Shown: positions 6,351-13,850, numbered from the stretch's first letter. The stretch: 23,595 nt of DNA from Planctomycetales bacterium (GCA_030642005.1 DAOWOP010000022.1:1-23595); one strand, 5' to 3'. Notes: a model not told the origin generated them from the letters alone. Made by a program: numbers and translations.

Positions 6351-8291
6351 TTATCCGGGCACCTTCACTCCCAGTTTCTCCAGTATGTTGCGGATACGCT
6401 GTCGGACCTCCGGGTCGGGGTCTTTGACGTGCTCGGTCAGCAGCGGCGCGATTGTCGGGCCCATGTGGATCAGCGCCTCCTGGGCCTCCTGCCGGTCCTT
6501 GTAATTGGCGGCCGAAAGCATGACGACGTACTTTTCGACGAGTTTAACCGTTGCCGTTGGGGGCAGGGCGTCGGAACGCTCGATGGCGACGATAAGCCCG
6601 ACGTGCAGGTTCAACTCCGGCCCGGGCTGAACGGCGAAACGAAGGGTCTCCCGGCGGATCTTACCGCGAAGCGTCGAGCCGTCCCACATTTTCATGGTGG
6701 CCAGGCCAGGCTCTTTGTCGCTGAAGGACATCTTCAGGATGTTCTCCGGCTTGACGCTGATCGTCCCGAAATCGGTCGCCACTTCGAATGTCTCATCAAC
6801 GAGGCGCCCGAAAAGCACATCTTCGTTATTGAGCGCTACATTGGTAAGTAACGGATTCGCTTCGTCGTTTTCGGTGAAGCACAACGCCAGAACCATGTCG
6901 CGCGAGACATTCAGTTTCGGCCCGATTTTCAGGGGCAGGGTGATCCTTTCAGGTCCCAGCATTCCCGCCAGCGTTGAACCGTTGACGAATTGGGCCCGGT
7001 GGACGCCGCGGAATTCGTGGTTCAGTGAAATCTTCCGAAGGTCTTTGCCGGCCAGTTTGATTGAGCCGTGCCGGGTCTGGAACGTGCATTTCAACTCGGC
7101 CGGGTCGAATGCCAGGCGGTCGCCCGTCCGCAGGACGATCAGCGGATCACCGGCGGGCGATTCGTCGGGCTTTGCCTTGCTGATGCGGTAGGAGCACTGC
7201 TTTATCCGCGCCAGCGGAATCTCCAGGTTCCCCCCGGTCGGAAGAGTCAGTTTGATAACGGCGTCTTTGAGCCGGCCCGTAACAACCTGCCCGCCGGAGA
7301 TTACCGCGTGAACGGCCGATTCGTCGCCCGCAACGGCGGCGAAGCCGATGACCTTCTCGGCAGGAAGGGTCAGTTCGCCGAAGAACGGTTCGATGACGTA
7401 TTCGGTGTTGGCGATTTTACCTGAGATTACATCTTCGTTTTTCAGGATTACCAAGTCGGCGGTCCCGCTGCGGTCCAGCGAGATGTCCTCTATCCCGCTT
7501 CCGCTGCGGAAATTGACAATAAGCCTGCGAACAGACGCGGGAAGGTCGCTCAAGAGTTTGGAGGCGTTGAACTGCGATAGTGTCTTTTGAAGTTCGGCTG
7601 TGCCGCCGGCCTGCGCCTCGAAGTAGCACAACACCGCCACGCCTCCAGGCGGAACGGTCAGGGAGTAATTAACGTTTATTGACCTGCCGCCGGCGCTGAC
7701 TGTCGGACGCAGTTTGCTGTTCTTTTTACAGACGATGTGGAGCAGGCAGGCCTGGCCCTGATGTTCCGTAATGAAAGCCCAGTCCTTTTTTCCGAAACTG
7801 CTTGCCTCCGATGAGGTAATCACCCGCGAGATGTTGCGGTTGATAGAGGAAGAAATGCGCACCGGGACGGTCTGTTTGGAAGAGGTGGTGTTGACAAAGA
7901 TGTCCAGCCAGCGCACCAGTCCGCGGTCGCGATAGACCTTGGCCCGACGGTAAATCCGGCAGTTGTTGCGGTTGTACGGGCCGATCTCTATCTCGTAACC
8001 GTCGGCGCTTGTCCACGCCATGTTGCTGCTGGACCGGACGTTTGAGCCGCTGACCTGGCAGTAAAGCCCGCCGCCATAGACGTAGTTTCTCCCGCGATAA
8101 ACGTTGAGGTACTGCTGGAAGTACCATTGCTGGCCGGCGCCGTCGGTCAGATTGATGTTGAAATTCCTCTGCCGGCCCAGGGGTATGTGAAGCCCCTTGG
8201 GAACCTCCCTTGCCTGCCCGTCTGCCCGCGCCGACAGAGACGCCAATACCGCCAGCCCACACAATAAGCGCACAATTTGGTACCTGTACAT
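6351..8291 (-). CDS. Secreted six-repeat beta protein with C-terminal HEAT-like repeat (paralog 2)
   Basis: A 646-residue paralog of the downstream gene, sharing the N-domain landmarks YGGGLYCQVSG, EIEIGPYNRNNCRIYRRAKV and VRWLDIFVNTTS and the same six ~40-residue modules (about 278-318, 327-368, 383-423, 430-472, 482-523, 531-571; compare FVNGSTLAGMLGPERI here with FSNGSTLAGLLSAERI there). The N-terminus MYRYQIVRLLCGLAVLASLSARADGQA is a Sec signal peptide. Instead of a coiled coil, the C-terminus (~590-642) carries a HEAT-like unit, SAANYKDRQEAQEALIHMGP followed by DPDPEVRQRIRNILEKLG. ATG 8291 is preceded by AAAGGG at a 5-nt spacing. A promoter lies just upstream (8324-8352), so the two paralogs are probably one transcript. 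Function is unknown; export is well supported. Confidence 0.87.
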   Translation of the reverse strand: MYRYQIVRLLCGLAVLASLSARADGQAREVPKGLHIPLGRQRNFNINLTDGAGQQWYFQQYLNVYRGRNYVYGGGLYCQVSGSNVRSSSNMAWTSADGYEIEIGPYNRNNCRIYRRAKVYRDRGLVRWLDIFVNTTSSKQTVPVRISSSINRNISRVITSSEASSFGKKDWAFITEHQGQACLLHIVCKKNSKLRPTVSAGGRSINVNYSLTVPPGGVAVLCYFEAQAGGTAELQKTLSQFNASKLLSDLPASVRRLIVNFRSGSGIEDISLDRSGTADLVILKNEDVISGKIANTEYVIEPFFGELTLPAEKVIGFAAVAGDESAVHAVISGGQVVTGRLKDAVIKLTLPTGGNLEIPLARIKQCSYRISKAKPDESPAGDPLIVLRTGDRLAFDPAELKCTFQTRHGSIKLAGKDLRKISLNHEFRGVHRAQFVNGSTLAGMLGPERITLPLKIGPKLNVSRDMVLALCFTENDEANPLLTNVALNNEDVLFGRLVDETFEVATDFGTISVKPENILKMSFSDKEPGLATMKMWDGSTLRGKIRRETLRFAVQPGPELNLHVGLIVAIERSDALPPTATVKLVEKYVVMLSAANYKDRQEAQEALIHMGPTIAPLLTEHVKDPDPEVRQRIRNILEKLGVKVPG

Positions 8292-8323
8292 CGTTACCCT
8301 TTCGATGAGTTATGTCGGAGTAG

Positions 8324-8352
8324 ATTATACACCCTGAACGTTAGACGCACAA
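8324..8352 (-). promoter_or_regulatory. Sigma70-type promoter for the secreted paralog pair
   Basis: Reading the minus strand, TTGTGC (8352-8347) and a perfect TATAAT (8329-8324) are 17 nt apart. The start would be near 8317, leaving a ~26-nt leader before ATG 8291 with its Shine-Dalgarno site. Confidence 0.55.
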
Positions 8353-8386
8353 ATGGGCAATTTGTTCCGGTTTTTTTCGCTTATGA

Positions 8387-8407
8387 GTAGGCTCCGGCCC
8401 AGCCTAC
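8387..8407. terminator. Stem-loop at the end of the phosphodiesterase gene
   Basis: GTAGGCT (8387-8393) and AGCCTAC (8401-8407) form a 7-bp stem with a 7-nt loop that overlaps the stop codon of the phosphodiesterase. On the minus strand the following run is A-rich rather than U-rich, so Rho-independent termination is not assured. Confidence 0.4.
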
Positions 8408-8898
8408 CGCACGGCGAAGAGTTCAACTGTATCGGCGTTGGTGTCCAGGATTGCCGCGGTGGGCGGGTGAGCGTGGCGGAGCGCACCGGGATTGATCACT
8501 CGCGTCCGGCCGATTTTCTCGTCTCTCGGCTGATGCGTGTGCCCGTGGCAAAGGTAATCAAATCTACCCTGCTCCAGGAGTTCAGCCATTGCGCGCGAAT
8601 CGTCCCCGTGGATAGCGGCCAGGTATTTATCGTCGCCGAGCGGCACGAGGATCGTATCCAGGCTGAAATGGACGTTCTCGGCGTCGGCCTGGGTTTGCAG
8701 CCTCCCGGGGTGGTGGTCCATGTTGCCTGCGACGGCGTAGGCGGGTAAGTCGGTTTCGCCCAAGGCCGTTATACATTCGCCGCTTCCCACATCCCCGCAA
8801 TGCACGATTGCTTCTGCGCCGCGCTCGGCGAGCATCGCCAGCGCGCGCCGAAGTATCGCAACGGCCCCGTGAGAATCAGAAACAATACCTATCTTCAT
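8404..8898 (-). CDS. YfcE/MJ0936-type metallophosphodiesterase
   Basis: A 164-residue calcineurin-like phosphoesterase. All metal-binding motifs of the small YfcE/MJ0936 family are present in order: D8-x-H10 in SDSHG, G-D36 in HCGDVG, GN59MD in VAGNMDHH, H97 in AIHGDD and H118-G-H120-T-H122 in CHGHTHQPRD, followed by INPGALRH. Family members are Mn/Ni-dependent phosphodiesterases active on model substrates, and their physiological substrate is usually unknown. I chose ATG 8898 rather than the longer upstream extension because MKIGIVSDSHG is the normal family N-terminus and GCGGGG precedes it. It is divergent from the GT-C glycosyltransferase gene across a 116-nt spacer and shows no functional link to its neighbours. 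Confidence 0.92.
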   Translation of the reverse strand: MKIGIVSDSHGAVAILRRALAMLAERGAEAIVHCGDVGSGECITALGETDLPAYAVAGNMDHHPGRLQTQADAENVHFSLDTILVPLGDDKYLAAIHGDDSRAMAELLEQGRFDYLCHGHTHQPRDEKIGRTRVINPGALRHAHPPTAAILDTNADTVELFAVR

Positions 8899-8947
8899 CC
8901 CCGCTATTTTACGCCCCAGCCGGAACATTTGCCAGCCGATGCTGCTG

Positions 8948-8972
8948 CCGATAGTATGTGTGAGCCTATCGG
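8948..8972. other. Inverted repeat in the divergent spacer
   Basis: CCGATAG (8948-8954) and CTATCGG (8966-8972) form a 7-bp inverted repeat with an 11-nt loop between the divergent genes at 8898 and 9015. It could be an operator or a leader hairpin. No regulator gene is adjacent to support the idea. Confidence 0.3.
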
Positions 8973-9014
8973 GTCGCCACGACTGTCCTGATCGATATAC
9001 ATGCAGCCTGCACA

Positions 9015-10634
9015 ATGGAACAAATCACAACAATGAAACCGTCGGACGTTAATTACCTTTCCACCCGCCGGCACGAAAAAACGCCCAAAGGAATGATGCT
9101 GATCTCCTATGCTGTCGCCGCCGTAATAATGACGGTCTTGTGTTGCCTGACGAGGAGCGAGGCGCTGACCGATTGGGACAGTTGGGAATATGCCGCCCTG
9201 GCGGTCGTAGGCAAACCCAGCGGCCTGTGCCTGGGACGCTGGTGGTTTATTTTCTTCATGCGTCTGGCCTATTTCGCTGGTTCGGCCTGTGGGTTGGACA
9301 TGATGCACAGTTATGTGGCTATGCAGGTGGCAGTAGTGATCATGTCGGCCGGAGCAGTAGTGGCTGTGATGCATTGGACCTGGCTTTTTACCGGTCGGCT
9401 GTCGGCCGCTGTTCTATCCGGGTGTATTGGGCTGGTTTCACCTTCCATGCTGGTGTACTGCTCAACCGTTATGACCGAAATCCCCACGATGCTCTTCCTG
9501 GCCTTGACGATGATCTTCTGGGAGATGGTTCTTGCGCGATCGGTTTCTCGCCCGGTTGCAGCCGAAATCTGGTCCCTGGCTGCGGGGATAGCCTTCGGGA
9601 TAGCCGTCAGTATGCGGGAACCGGCGTTAGTTTTCTGTGCCTGGCCGATAATTTCGTGCTTTATCGACCGCCCCCGTGGTCGATGGCGACTGCTTGCGAC
9701 GGCCGGAATGGCGAGTGTGGTAACGTTGGGTTTCGCCGTATGTATGGCCTGGGTCTGGAGCGGGGTCGATCCGATCACGAATTTCAGCAACTATTCCCAA
9801 TATATGCGAACCGAGCGCGAGACATTCGGTTTTCGCGGATGGACGAACCTCGGCTACATGGGAACACATTTCCTGGTGGCGGCGCCTCTGGCTGTGCTTG
9901 CGTTTCTGGCCCACATGATACGCCGAACGCCGACAGGGAAGACTTCGAAAACGGACTGCGACCGAAAGGCCCTGTTTCGCCGTGCGAAATGGCTCGGGAT
10001 TGCCCTGCTCCCATACGTGCTGGCGACATGGTACAATGCGAGCCTGTCCTTCAATTATCGACTGATGCTTCCGCTGGCATGGATGGCCGCGCCGATCGCC
10101 GCAGTCTGTGCTGAAGCGACCTTTGCCTGGCTTGGCCAAAAGTACTCACTGTCGAGCAGGACGACCGTTGTAACAGCAGGAGTGATTGTCCTGATGATCT
10201 CCGGCGCAATCATGAAAGTCGCCCACGTATATTTCCTTGTGCCGTGTTTCTGTTACGTCGATTATCAGAAGCAGATGTTCGAACAGATGCAGACCCTGCC
10301 TGACAACTCCGCTGTTTTTCCCGGTCCTGGAAGCGCCATAGGTATCTATCTTCAGCGCACAGGGCTCAGGCCGGATTGGATCGCCGTTCCTACCGGCTTC
10401 GGATGGACCGGAGACAACCTCGCACAACGTGTCGAGGGATTCTTCAAGCAAGGTAAGCGGGTATTCGTAAATTTAGAGCCGTATGGCTGGGGCAGGATCG
10501 ATTGTGAACCTATGGAGTGGATGGCGCTGAACGACATGGTCTCGCGCTTCGAAACCCGCCACGCCGTTGGGGGGTTTCAGGAGATTCTACCGTATTCATT
10601 AAGCATTGAGCGTCGGAAACCCGCAACGGAGTAG
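9015..10634 (+). CDS. GT-C type membrane glycosyltransferase (predicted)
   Basis: A 539-residue polytopic membrane protein with about ten hydrophobic segments spread over residues 25-430, then a soluble C-terminal region of ~120 residues. The first extracytoplasmic loop carries acidic TDWDSWEYA (52-60). A later segment, STVMTEIPTMLFLALTM, resembles the conserved 'TE-P' stretch of PMT/ArnT-like (GT39/GT83) enzymes. Such proteins move sugars from polyprenyl-phosphate donors to lipid or protein acceptors on the outer side of the membrane. A downstream GT2 enzyme resembling polyprenyl-phosphate glucose synthases could make the donor. The start ATG at 9015 has no strong Shine-Dalgarno site and ATG 9033 is an alternative. 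The exact donor and acceptor cannot be inferred, and a non-enzymatic membrane protein cannot be excluded. Confidence 0.72.
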   Translation: MEQITTMKPSDVNYLSTRRHEKTPKGMMLISYAVAAVIMTVLCCLTRSEALTDWDSWEYAALAVVGKPSGLCLGRWWFIFFMRLAYFAGSACGLDMMHSYVAMQVAVVIMSAGAVVAVMHWTWLFTGRLSAAVLSGCIGLVSPSMLVYCSTVMTEIPTMLFLALTMIFWEMVLARSVSRPVAAEIWSLAAGIAFGIAVSMREPALVFCAWPIISCFIDRPRGRWRLLATAGMASVVTLGFAVCMAWVWSGVDPITNFSNYSQYMRTERETFGFRGWTNLGYMGTHFLVAAPLAVLAFLAHMIRRTPTGKTSKTDCDRKALFRRAKWLGIALLPYVLATWYNASLSFNYRLMLPLAWMAAPIAAVCAEATFAWLGQKYSLSSRTTVVTAGVIVLMISGAIMKVAHVYFLVPCFCYVDYQKQMFEQMQTLPDNSAVFPGPGSAIGIYLQRTGLRPDWIAVPTGFGWTGDNLAQRVEGFFKQGKRVFVNLEPYGWGRIDCEPMEWMALNDMVSRFETRHAVGGFQEILPYSLSIERRKPATE

Positions 10635-10639
10635 CAATT

Positions 10640-10768
10640 TGTAACACCTTGATTAATGGGTAGCGTCATTGCGAAGCGGCAAGCCGCGCGGCTTGCCGTT
10701 TGGCGCTGTTCGAACGCACAATGGACGCCTGCATTGCAACGTTAACGCCAATAAAATAAGGTGTTACA
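10640..10768. repeat. 129-bp element with 11-bp terminal inverted repeats
   Basis: TGTAACACCTT (10640-10650) and AAGGTGTTACA (10758-10768) are exact inverted repeats bounding a 107-bp interior that contains the dispersed GC-rich palindrome at 10677-10698. It fills the space between the GT-C and GT2 genes. No open reading frame lies inside. It may be a small non-autonomous element or a large terminator-like structure. No clear target-site duplication is visible. Confidence 0.55.
10677..10712. repeat. Second copy of the dispersed GC palindrome
   Basis: The 22-bp perfect palindrome at 10677-10698 plus its right flank matches 4024-4059 at 35 of 36 positions, with a single T/C change. The left arm of the longer palindrome is not conserved here, so this copy is asymmetric. 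Confidence 0.75.
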
Positions 10769-10792
10769 GACTATTAGCGAGATATCGATACA

Positions 10793-11611
10793 ATGAACCA
10801 ATCACAGCAACCAGATGAGTTTTCTTCCGTCGAAGAGGCGGATTTGCCGCTCCTGTCGATTGTAATACCGGCCCATAACGAGGAAGTCCGCCTGCCGGGG
10901 ACGCTGGAAGAGGTTTTTACCTTCCTGAGTGCCCAGCCTTACTCTGCCGAGGTCCTGGTGGTCGAGAACGGCAGCGAGGACCGGACCTTCCAAGTCGCTC
11001 AATCCTTTGGTAAAAACGTGGCCGGAAACACCGCGGCCACGGCACCCGGTCATCCATCCCTGCGCGTGCTGCGCGAGAGCAGACGGGGCAAGGGCTTGGC
11101 CGTCCGTCGGGGAATGCTGGCAGCGAGGGGGCGGTACCGCTTCGGATGCGATGCCGACCTGTCCATGCCGATTGCCGAGGTCAATCAGTTTCTGCCGCCG
11201 CTGCTGGAGGATTTCGATATTGCAATCGGTTCGCGCGAAGCGCCTGGCGCGGTCGTCGATCAGCCTGTCTCGCGCCGGTGGATCGGAAGAATCTTCAATG
11301 CAATCGTCCGGCTGCTGGCGCTGCCGGGGCTACGAGATACGCAGTGCGGCTTCAAGTGTTTCCGTGCCGCCGTGGCTGAAGACGTCTTCAGACGCCAGAG
11401 GCTCGACGGTATGGCCTTCGACGTCGAAGTGCTCCGGATCGCCAGGCATCGGGGCTATCGCATCATCGAAAGGCCTATTACCTGGCGGTTCGACCCGGAC
11501 TCGCGTGTCCGCCTGTTCCGCGATTCGCTGCGAATGGTGCTGGAACTGCTGGCGATCCGGCGTAACGCCCGTCGCGGACTGTATGACGACAAAGTTGTCG
11601 GTAGCCAGTAG
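10793..11611 (+). CDS. GT2 glycosyltransferase, dolichyl-phosphate beta-glucosyltransferase-like
   Basis: A 272-residue GT-A fold family 2 glycosyltransferase. The N-terminal LSIVIPAHNEEVRLPGTLEE is the nucleotide-binding start, the metal-binding D-x-D appears as D120-A-D122 in DADLSMP, and RDTQCGFKCF (181-190) is the hallmark of the ALG5/DPG-synthase-like subgroup. FDVEVLRIARHRGYRI and an Arg-rich C-terminus with RLFRDSLRMVLELLAIR also fit that group. These enzymes usually move glucose from UDP-glucose to polyprenyl phosphate. There is no C-terminal transmembrane anchor. It follows the GT-C gene and may supply its lipid-linked sugar. The last codons (GSQ-stop) are encoded inside a heptamer repeat, so the native C-terminus may have been altered by the repeat. 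The ATG at 10793 has no clear Shine-Dalgarno site. Confidence 0.87.
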   Translation: MNQSQQPDEFSSVEEADLPLLSIVIPAHNEEVRLPGTLEEVFTFLSAQPYSAEVLVVENGSEDRTFQVAQSFGKNVAGNTAATAPGHPSLRVLRESRRGKGLAVRRGMLAARGRYRFGCDADLSMPIAEVNQFLPPLLEDFDIAIGSREAPGAVVDQPVSRRWIGRIFNAIVRLLALPGLRDTQCGFKCFRAAVAEDVFRRQRLDGMAFDVEVLRIARHRGYRIIERPITWRFDPDSRVRLFRDSLRMVLELLAIRRNARRGLYDDKVVGSQ

Positions 11612-11690
11612 CCAGTAGCCGGTAGTCGGCAAAAGAGTAAAAAGTACGCCATCAGGTATTTTTCTTTGGGTGTTTTTTACCGACTACTGA
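11600..11690. repeat. Heptamer repeat and inverted repeat at the 3' end of the GT2 gene
   Basis: Four 7-mers of the form RGTAGYC (11600-11627) overlap the GT2 stop codon (11609-11611). GTAGTCGGCAAAA (11622-11634) is matched in inverted orientation around 11674-11686, making a stem-loop with one mismatch. The loop is AT-rich and contains no gene. Confidence 0.7.
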
Positions 11691-11700
11691 TATATCAGGA

Positions 11701-11862
11701 CAAAATCCGAAATCCGAATATCGCTCGTCAGGGCGGAGCCTGCCGTAGCCCGGAAATCCGAAACAATATCGAAATACAAATGACCAAAACCCGAAACGCA
11801 AAAAAACGAACATTGGTTTCTGGTAATCTGTGTTTTGAACATTAGGAAATTCGGATTTTGCG
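11701..11862. repeat. Low-complexity ATCCGAA-type inverted repeat region
   Basis: The region is built from variants of AAATCCGAA. It opens with CAAAATCCGAAATCC (11701) and closes with the inverted form AAATTCGGATTTTG (11847-11860). A GC-rich block (about 11724-11753) interrupts it. No coding potential is convincing here. Together with 11612-11700 it makes up the ~300-nt gap before the zinc-ribbon gene. Confidence 0.65.
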
Positions 11863-11915
11863 ATCTGACCACAGACTACTATCTTTTACCAGTCGCTTCC
11901 GGGAACAACTTGCAA

Positions 11916-11921
11916 TATAAT
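11916..11921 (+). promoter_or_regulatory. Possible -10 element of the zinc-ribbon gene
   Basis: A perfect TATAAT ends 6 nt before the GTG at 11928. No convincing -35 hexamer lies 16-18 nt upstream. If it is used, transcription would begin at or next to the start codon, giving a leaderless message. Confidence 0.3.
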
Positions 11922-11927
11922 GAAGAG

Positions 11928-12260
11928 GTGTTTGTCCGAAGCGATAAGCCGCTGGAAGACAGAGAATTTCCGGATGAGGCCGACCTCATTGAGGATGACG
12001 AGGATTTACCGCTGACGCTGCGGCGCTGTCCGTCCTGCGACAGCCTTATTTACGGCCAGGCCCAACAGTGTCCGCATTGCAAGGAGTGGGTATTCCTGGA
12101 CTCACAGGACTGGCGCAGCAGCCGGAAATGGTACGTTCGCGGCGGGCTGTACGTAACAAAGACGCTGGTGCTGAACTGGATGTTCTGGCTGGCGATAACG
12201 GCAATAGCGGCGGTTGTTACTCTACTGGAGATTTTCGGTTGGCGGGAGCCGTTTAGATAA
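11928..12260 (+). CDS. Zinc-ribbon membrane protein
   Basis: A small protein with a CPSC...CPHC zinc ribbon (Cys34, 37, 48, 51 if the GTG at 11928 is the start), an acidic N-terminal stretch (about residues 10-27) and one C-terminal transmembrane helix (~79-103) ending in GWREPFR. Such proteins are common and mostly uncharacterised; a function in protein or nucleic-acid binding at the membrane would be guesswork. The start is uncertain. The frame stays open upstream to a TTG at 11835, but that part is repeat sequence. GTG 11928 lies 7 nt after a perfect TATAAT (11916-11921), and TTG 11910 is another option. It precedes the GT4 gene by 95 nt. Confidence 0.7.
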   Translation: MFVRSDKPLEDREFPDEADLIEDDEDLPLTLRRCPSCDSLIYGQAQQCPHCKEWVFLDSQDWRSSRKWYVRGGLYVTKTLVLNWMFWLAITAIAAVVTLLEIFGWREPFR

Positions 12261-12285
12261 TTAGAAGAATTGGCATAATTTGCAG

Positions 12286-12314
12286 TTGACTTTTACCGAT
12301 ATAATGGTTTAAAT
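12286..12314 (+). promoter_or_regulatory. Possible promoter for the glycogen cluster
   Basis: TTGACT (12286-12291) and TTAAAT (12309-12314) are 17 nt apart just upstream of the GT4 gene. A better -10 match, TATAAT at 12300-12305, lies too close to this -35 but could use another one. The exact start is therefore unresolved. Confidence 0.35.
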
Positions 12315-12355
12315 TCACGGCAGGGGTGAGCGGATACTCTGGAAGAGTACAAGTC

Positions 12356-13708
12356 ATGAAAGTCTTTATGCTAGGTTGGGAATTCCCGCCTTATATCAGC
12401 GGCGGGCTGGGGACGGCCTGTTACGGGCTGACGCGCGGGTTGGATTCCGTCGGCGTGAAGGTGGACTTTGTCCTGCCGGTGTCCCTGCCTCAGGATTTCA
12501 AAAGCCATGTTACCTTCAAGACCCCTTCGACCCGTTCGAATGACACCATCAGGCGAGGCAGAGACGAATCGGTGCTGCGCGGTGTAACGATGCACGTTCT
12601 ACCCGCCTTTCTCCAACCCTACGCCGGCCCTGAGCAATTCCAACAGGTTGTCGAGATGATGAAGCAGATGCAGCCGGCTGACGATGGGCAGGAAGGCTAT
12701 CTGCCTGTTGGGGACATCATTGGTGGCGAAGCGGTGGGCTACGGCGGGGACATGATGGAGCAGGTGCGGAGGTATGCCTCGCTGGCTGTCGAACTTTCAT
12801 GGGCCGAAACCTTCGACGTAATCCACGCCCACGACTGGATGACTTATCCGGCCGGTCTGGCGGTTGCGGCGCATTCGGGCAAGCCTCTGGTGGTTCACCT
12901 CCACTCCACCGAGTTCGACCGCTCCGGCGAAAACGTCCATCAGCAGGTGTACGACATCGAACGGGCGGGAATGCACGGGGCCGACAGGGTTATCTGCGTC
13001 AGTTACCTTACCCGCGGCATCGCGCTGGGTCGCTACGGCGTGGATCCCGAAAAGGTCGAGGTGGTCTATAATGCCGTGGACCTGCCTGCCGGAAAGACCG
13101 TCGCCACCACGCCCATCGCACGCGACGAAAAGATCGTCCTGTTCCTCGGGCGAGTTACCATGCAGAAAGGCCCGGAGTATTTCCTCCAGGCGGCCAGGAA
13201 GGTGCTGGAAAAATACAAAAAGGTTCGCTTCGTCATCGCCGGCAGCGGGGACCTGATCAGTCAGGCCGTCTCGTTGGCCGCCGAACTGCGAATCGGCAAA
13301 CACGTCGCCTTCACCGGCTTTCTCCGCGGAGACGACGTCGGGCGGATATTTCGCATGGCCGACCTGTACGTCATGCCGTCGGTCTCCGAACCGTTCGGCA
13401 TCGCGCCGCTGGAGGCGATCAGTCATAACGTCCCCGTGATAATCTCCAATCAGTCCGGCGTATCAGAGGTCCTCACGCACGTCCTGAAGGTGGATTTCTG
13501 GGATACCGACGATATGGCCAACAAGATCGTCGCAGTCCTCCGCCACCCGCCGCTCCAGCGAGTCCTCCGCCAACAGGGACAGATAGAACTGCGAAAACTC
13601 TCATGGAAAGACTCTGCCAAAAAATGCAAAAAAATCTACAAGGAACTGATCCGCCAGAGGAGTCGAAAGACAGGTAAGCGCCGAACCGGCAAGACGGCCT
13701 CTAAATGA
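12356..13708 (+). CDS. GT4 glycosyltransferase, glycogen synthase-like
   Basis: A 450-residue GT-B enzyme. The N-terminal MKVFMLGWEFPPYISGGLGT carries the GGLG loop used for sugar-nucleotide and acceptor binding in glycogen synthases. HAHDWM (158-163) and the donor-domain motif SEPFGIAPLE, with the E-x7-E pair Glu345 and Glu353, are intact, as is the VLFLGRVTMQKGPEYFLQA lysine region. This pattern is typical of GT4 proteins annotated as glycogen synthase-like and found beside GH57 and debranching enzymes, which is exactly the context here. The likely reaction is glucosyl transfer from ADP- or UDP-glucose to an alpha-glucan. I chose ATG 12356 over an upstream GTG because GGAAGAG lies 8 nt before it. 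The C-terminus is Lys/Arg-rich. The stop codon lies inside a heptamer repeat. Confidence 0.85.
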   Translation: MKVFMLGWEFPPYISGGLGTACYGLTRGLDSVGVKVDFVLPVSLPQDFKSHVTFKTPSTRSNDTIRRGRDESVLRGVTMHVLPAFLQPYAGPEQFQQVVEMMKQMQPADDGQEGYLPVGDIIGGEAVGYGGDMMEQVRRYASLAVELSWAETFDVIHAHDWMTYPAGLAVAAHSGKPLVVHLHSTEFDRSGENVHQQVYDIERAGMHGADRVICVSYLTRGIALGRYGVDPEKVEVVYNAVDLPAGKTVATTPIARDEKIVLFLGRVTMQKGPEYFLQAARKVLEKYKKVRFVIAGSGDLISQAVSLAAELRIGKHVAFTGFLRGDDVGRIFRMADLYVMPSVSEPFGIAPLEAISHNVPVIISNQSGVSEVLTHVLKVDFWDTDDMANKIVAVLRHPPLQRVLRQQGQIELRKLSWKDSAKKCKKIYKELIRQRSRKTGKRRTGKTASK

Positions 13709-13850
13709 CTAATGTCCAATGACCAATGTCTAATCAATGCCTAATGTCTAATGCTCAAAGACACACGTGGCTTTCCCGACTGTTTTTTTTAGACATTAGA
13801 CATTGGTCATTAGACATTGATTGGGCATTGGGTATTAGACATTGGACATT
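13704..13850. repeat. Large inverted repeat built of AATGTCT-type heptamers
   Basis: The left arm (13704-13756) is made of 7-mers such as AATGTCC, AATGACC and AATGTCT with one 4-nt partial unit. The right arm (13791-13850) holds the reverse-complement 7-mers (AGACATT, GGTCATT) with a similar partial unit. They flank a 34-nt loop ending in T8. The first heptamer contains the GT4 stop codon (13706-13708). The structure could fold into a long imperfect hairpin with the U-run inside the loop. Confidence 0.85.

Noticed and set aside
8899..9015. N-terminal extension of the phosphodiesterase to 9015
   Set aside because: The family N-terminus is MKIGIVSDSHG at 8898; the extension covers the divergent spacer with its inverted repeat.
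11600..13850. CRISPR array interpretation of the intergenic repeats
   Set aside because: Units are 7 bp, directly adjacent and without unique spacers, and no cas genes are present.
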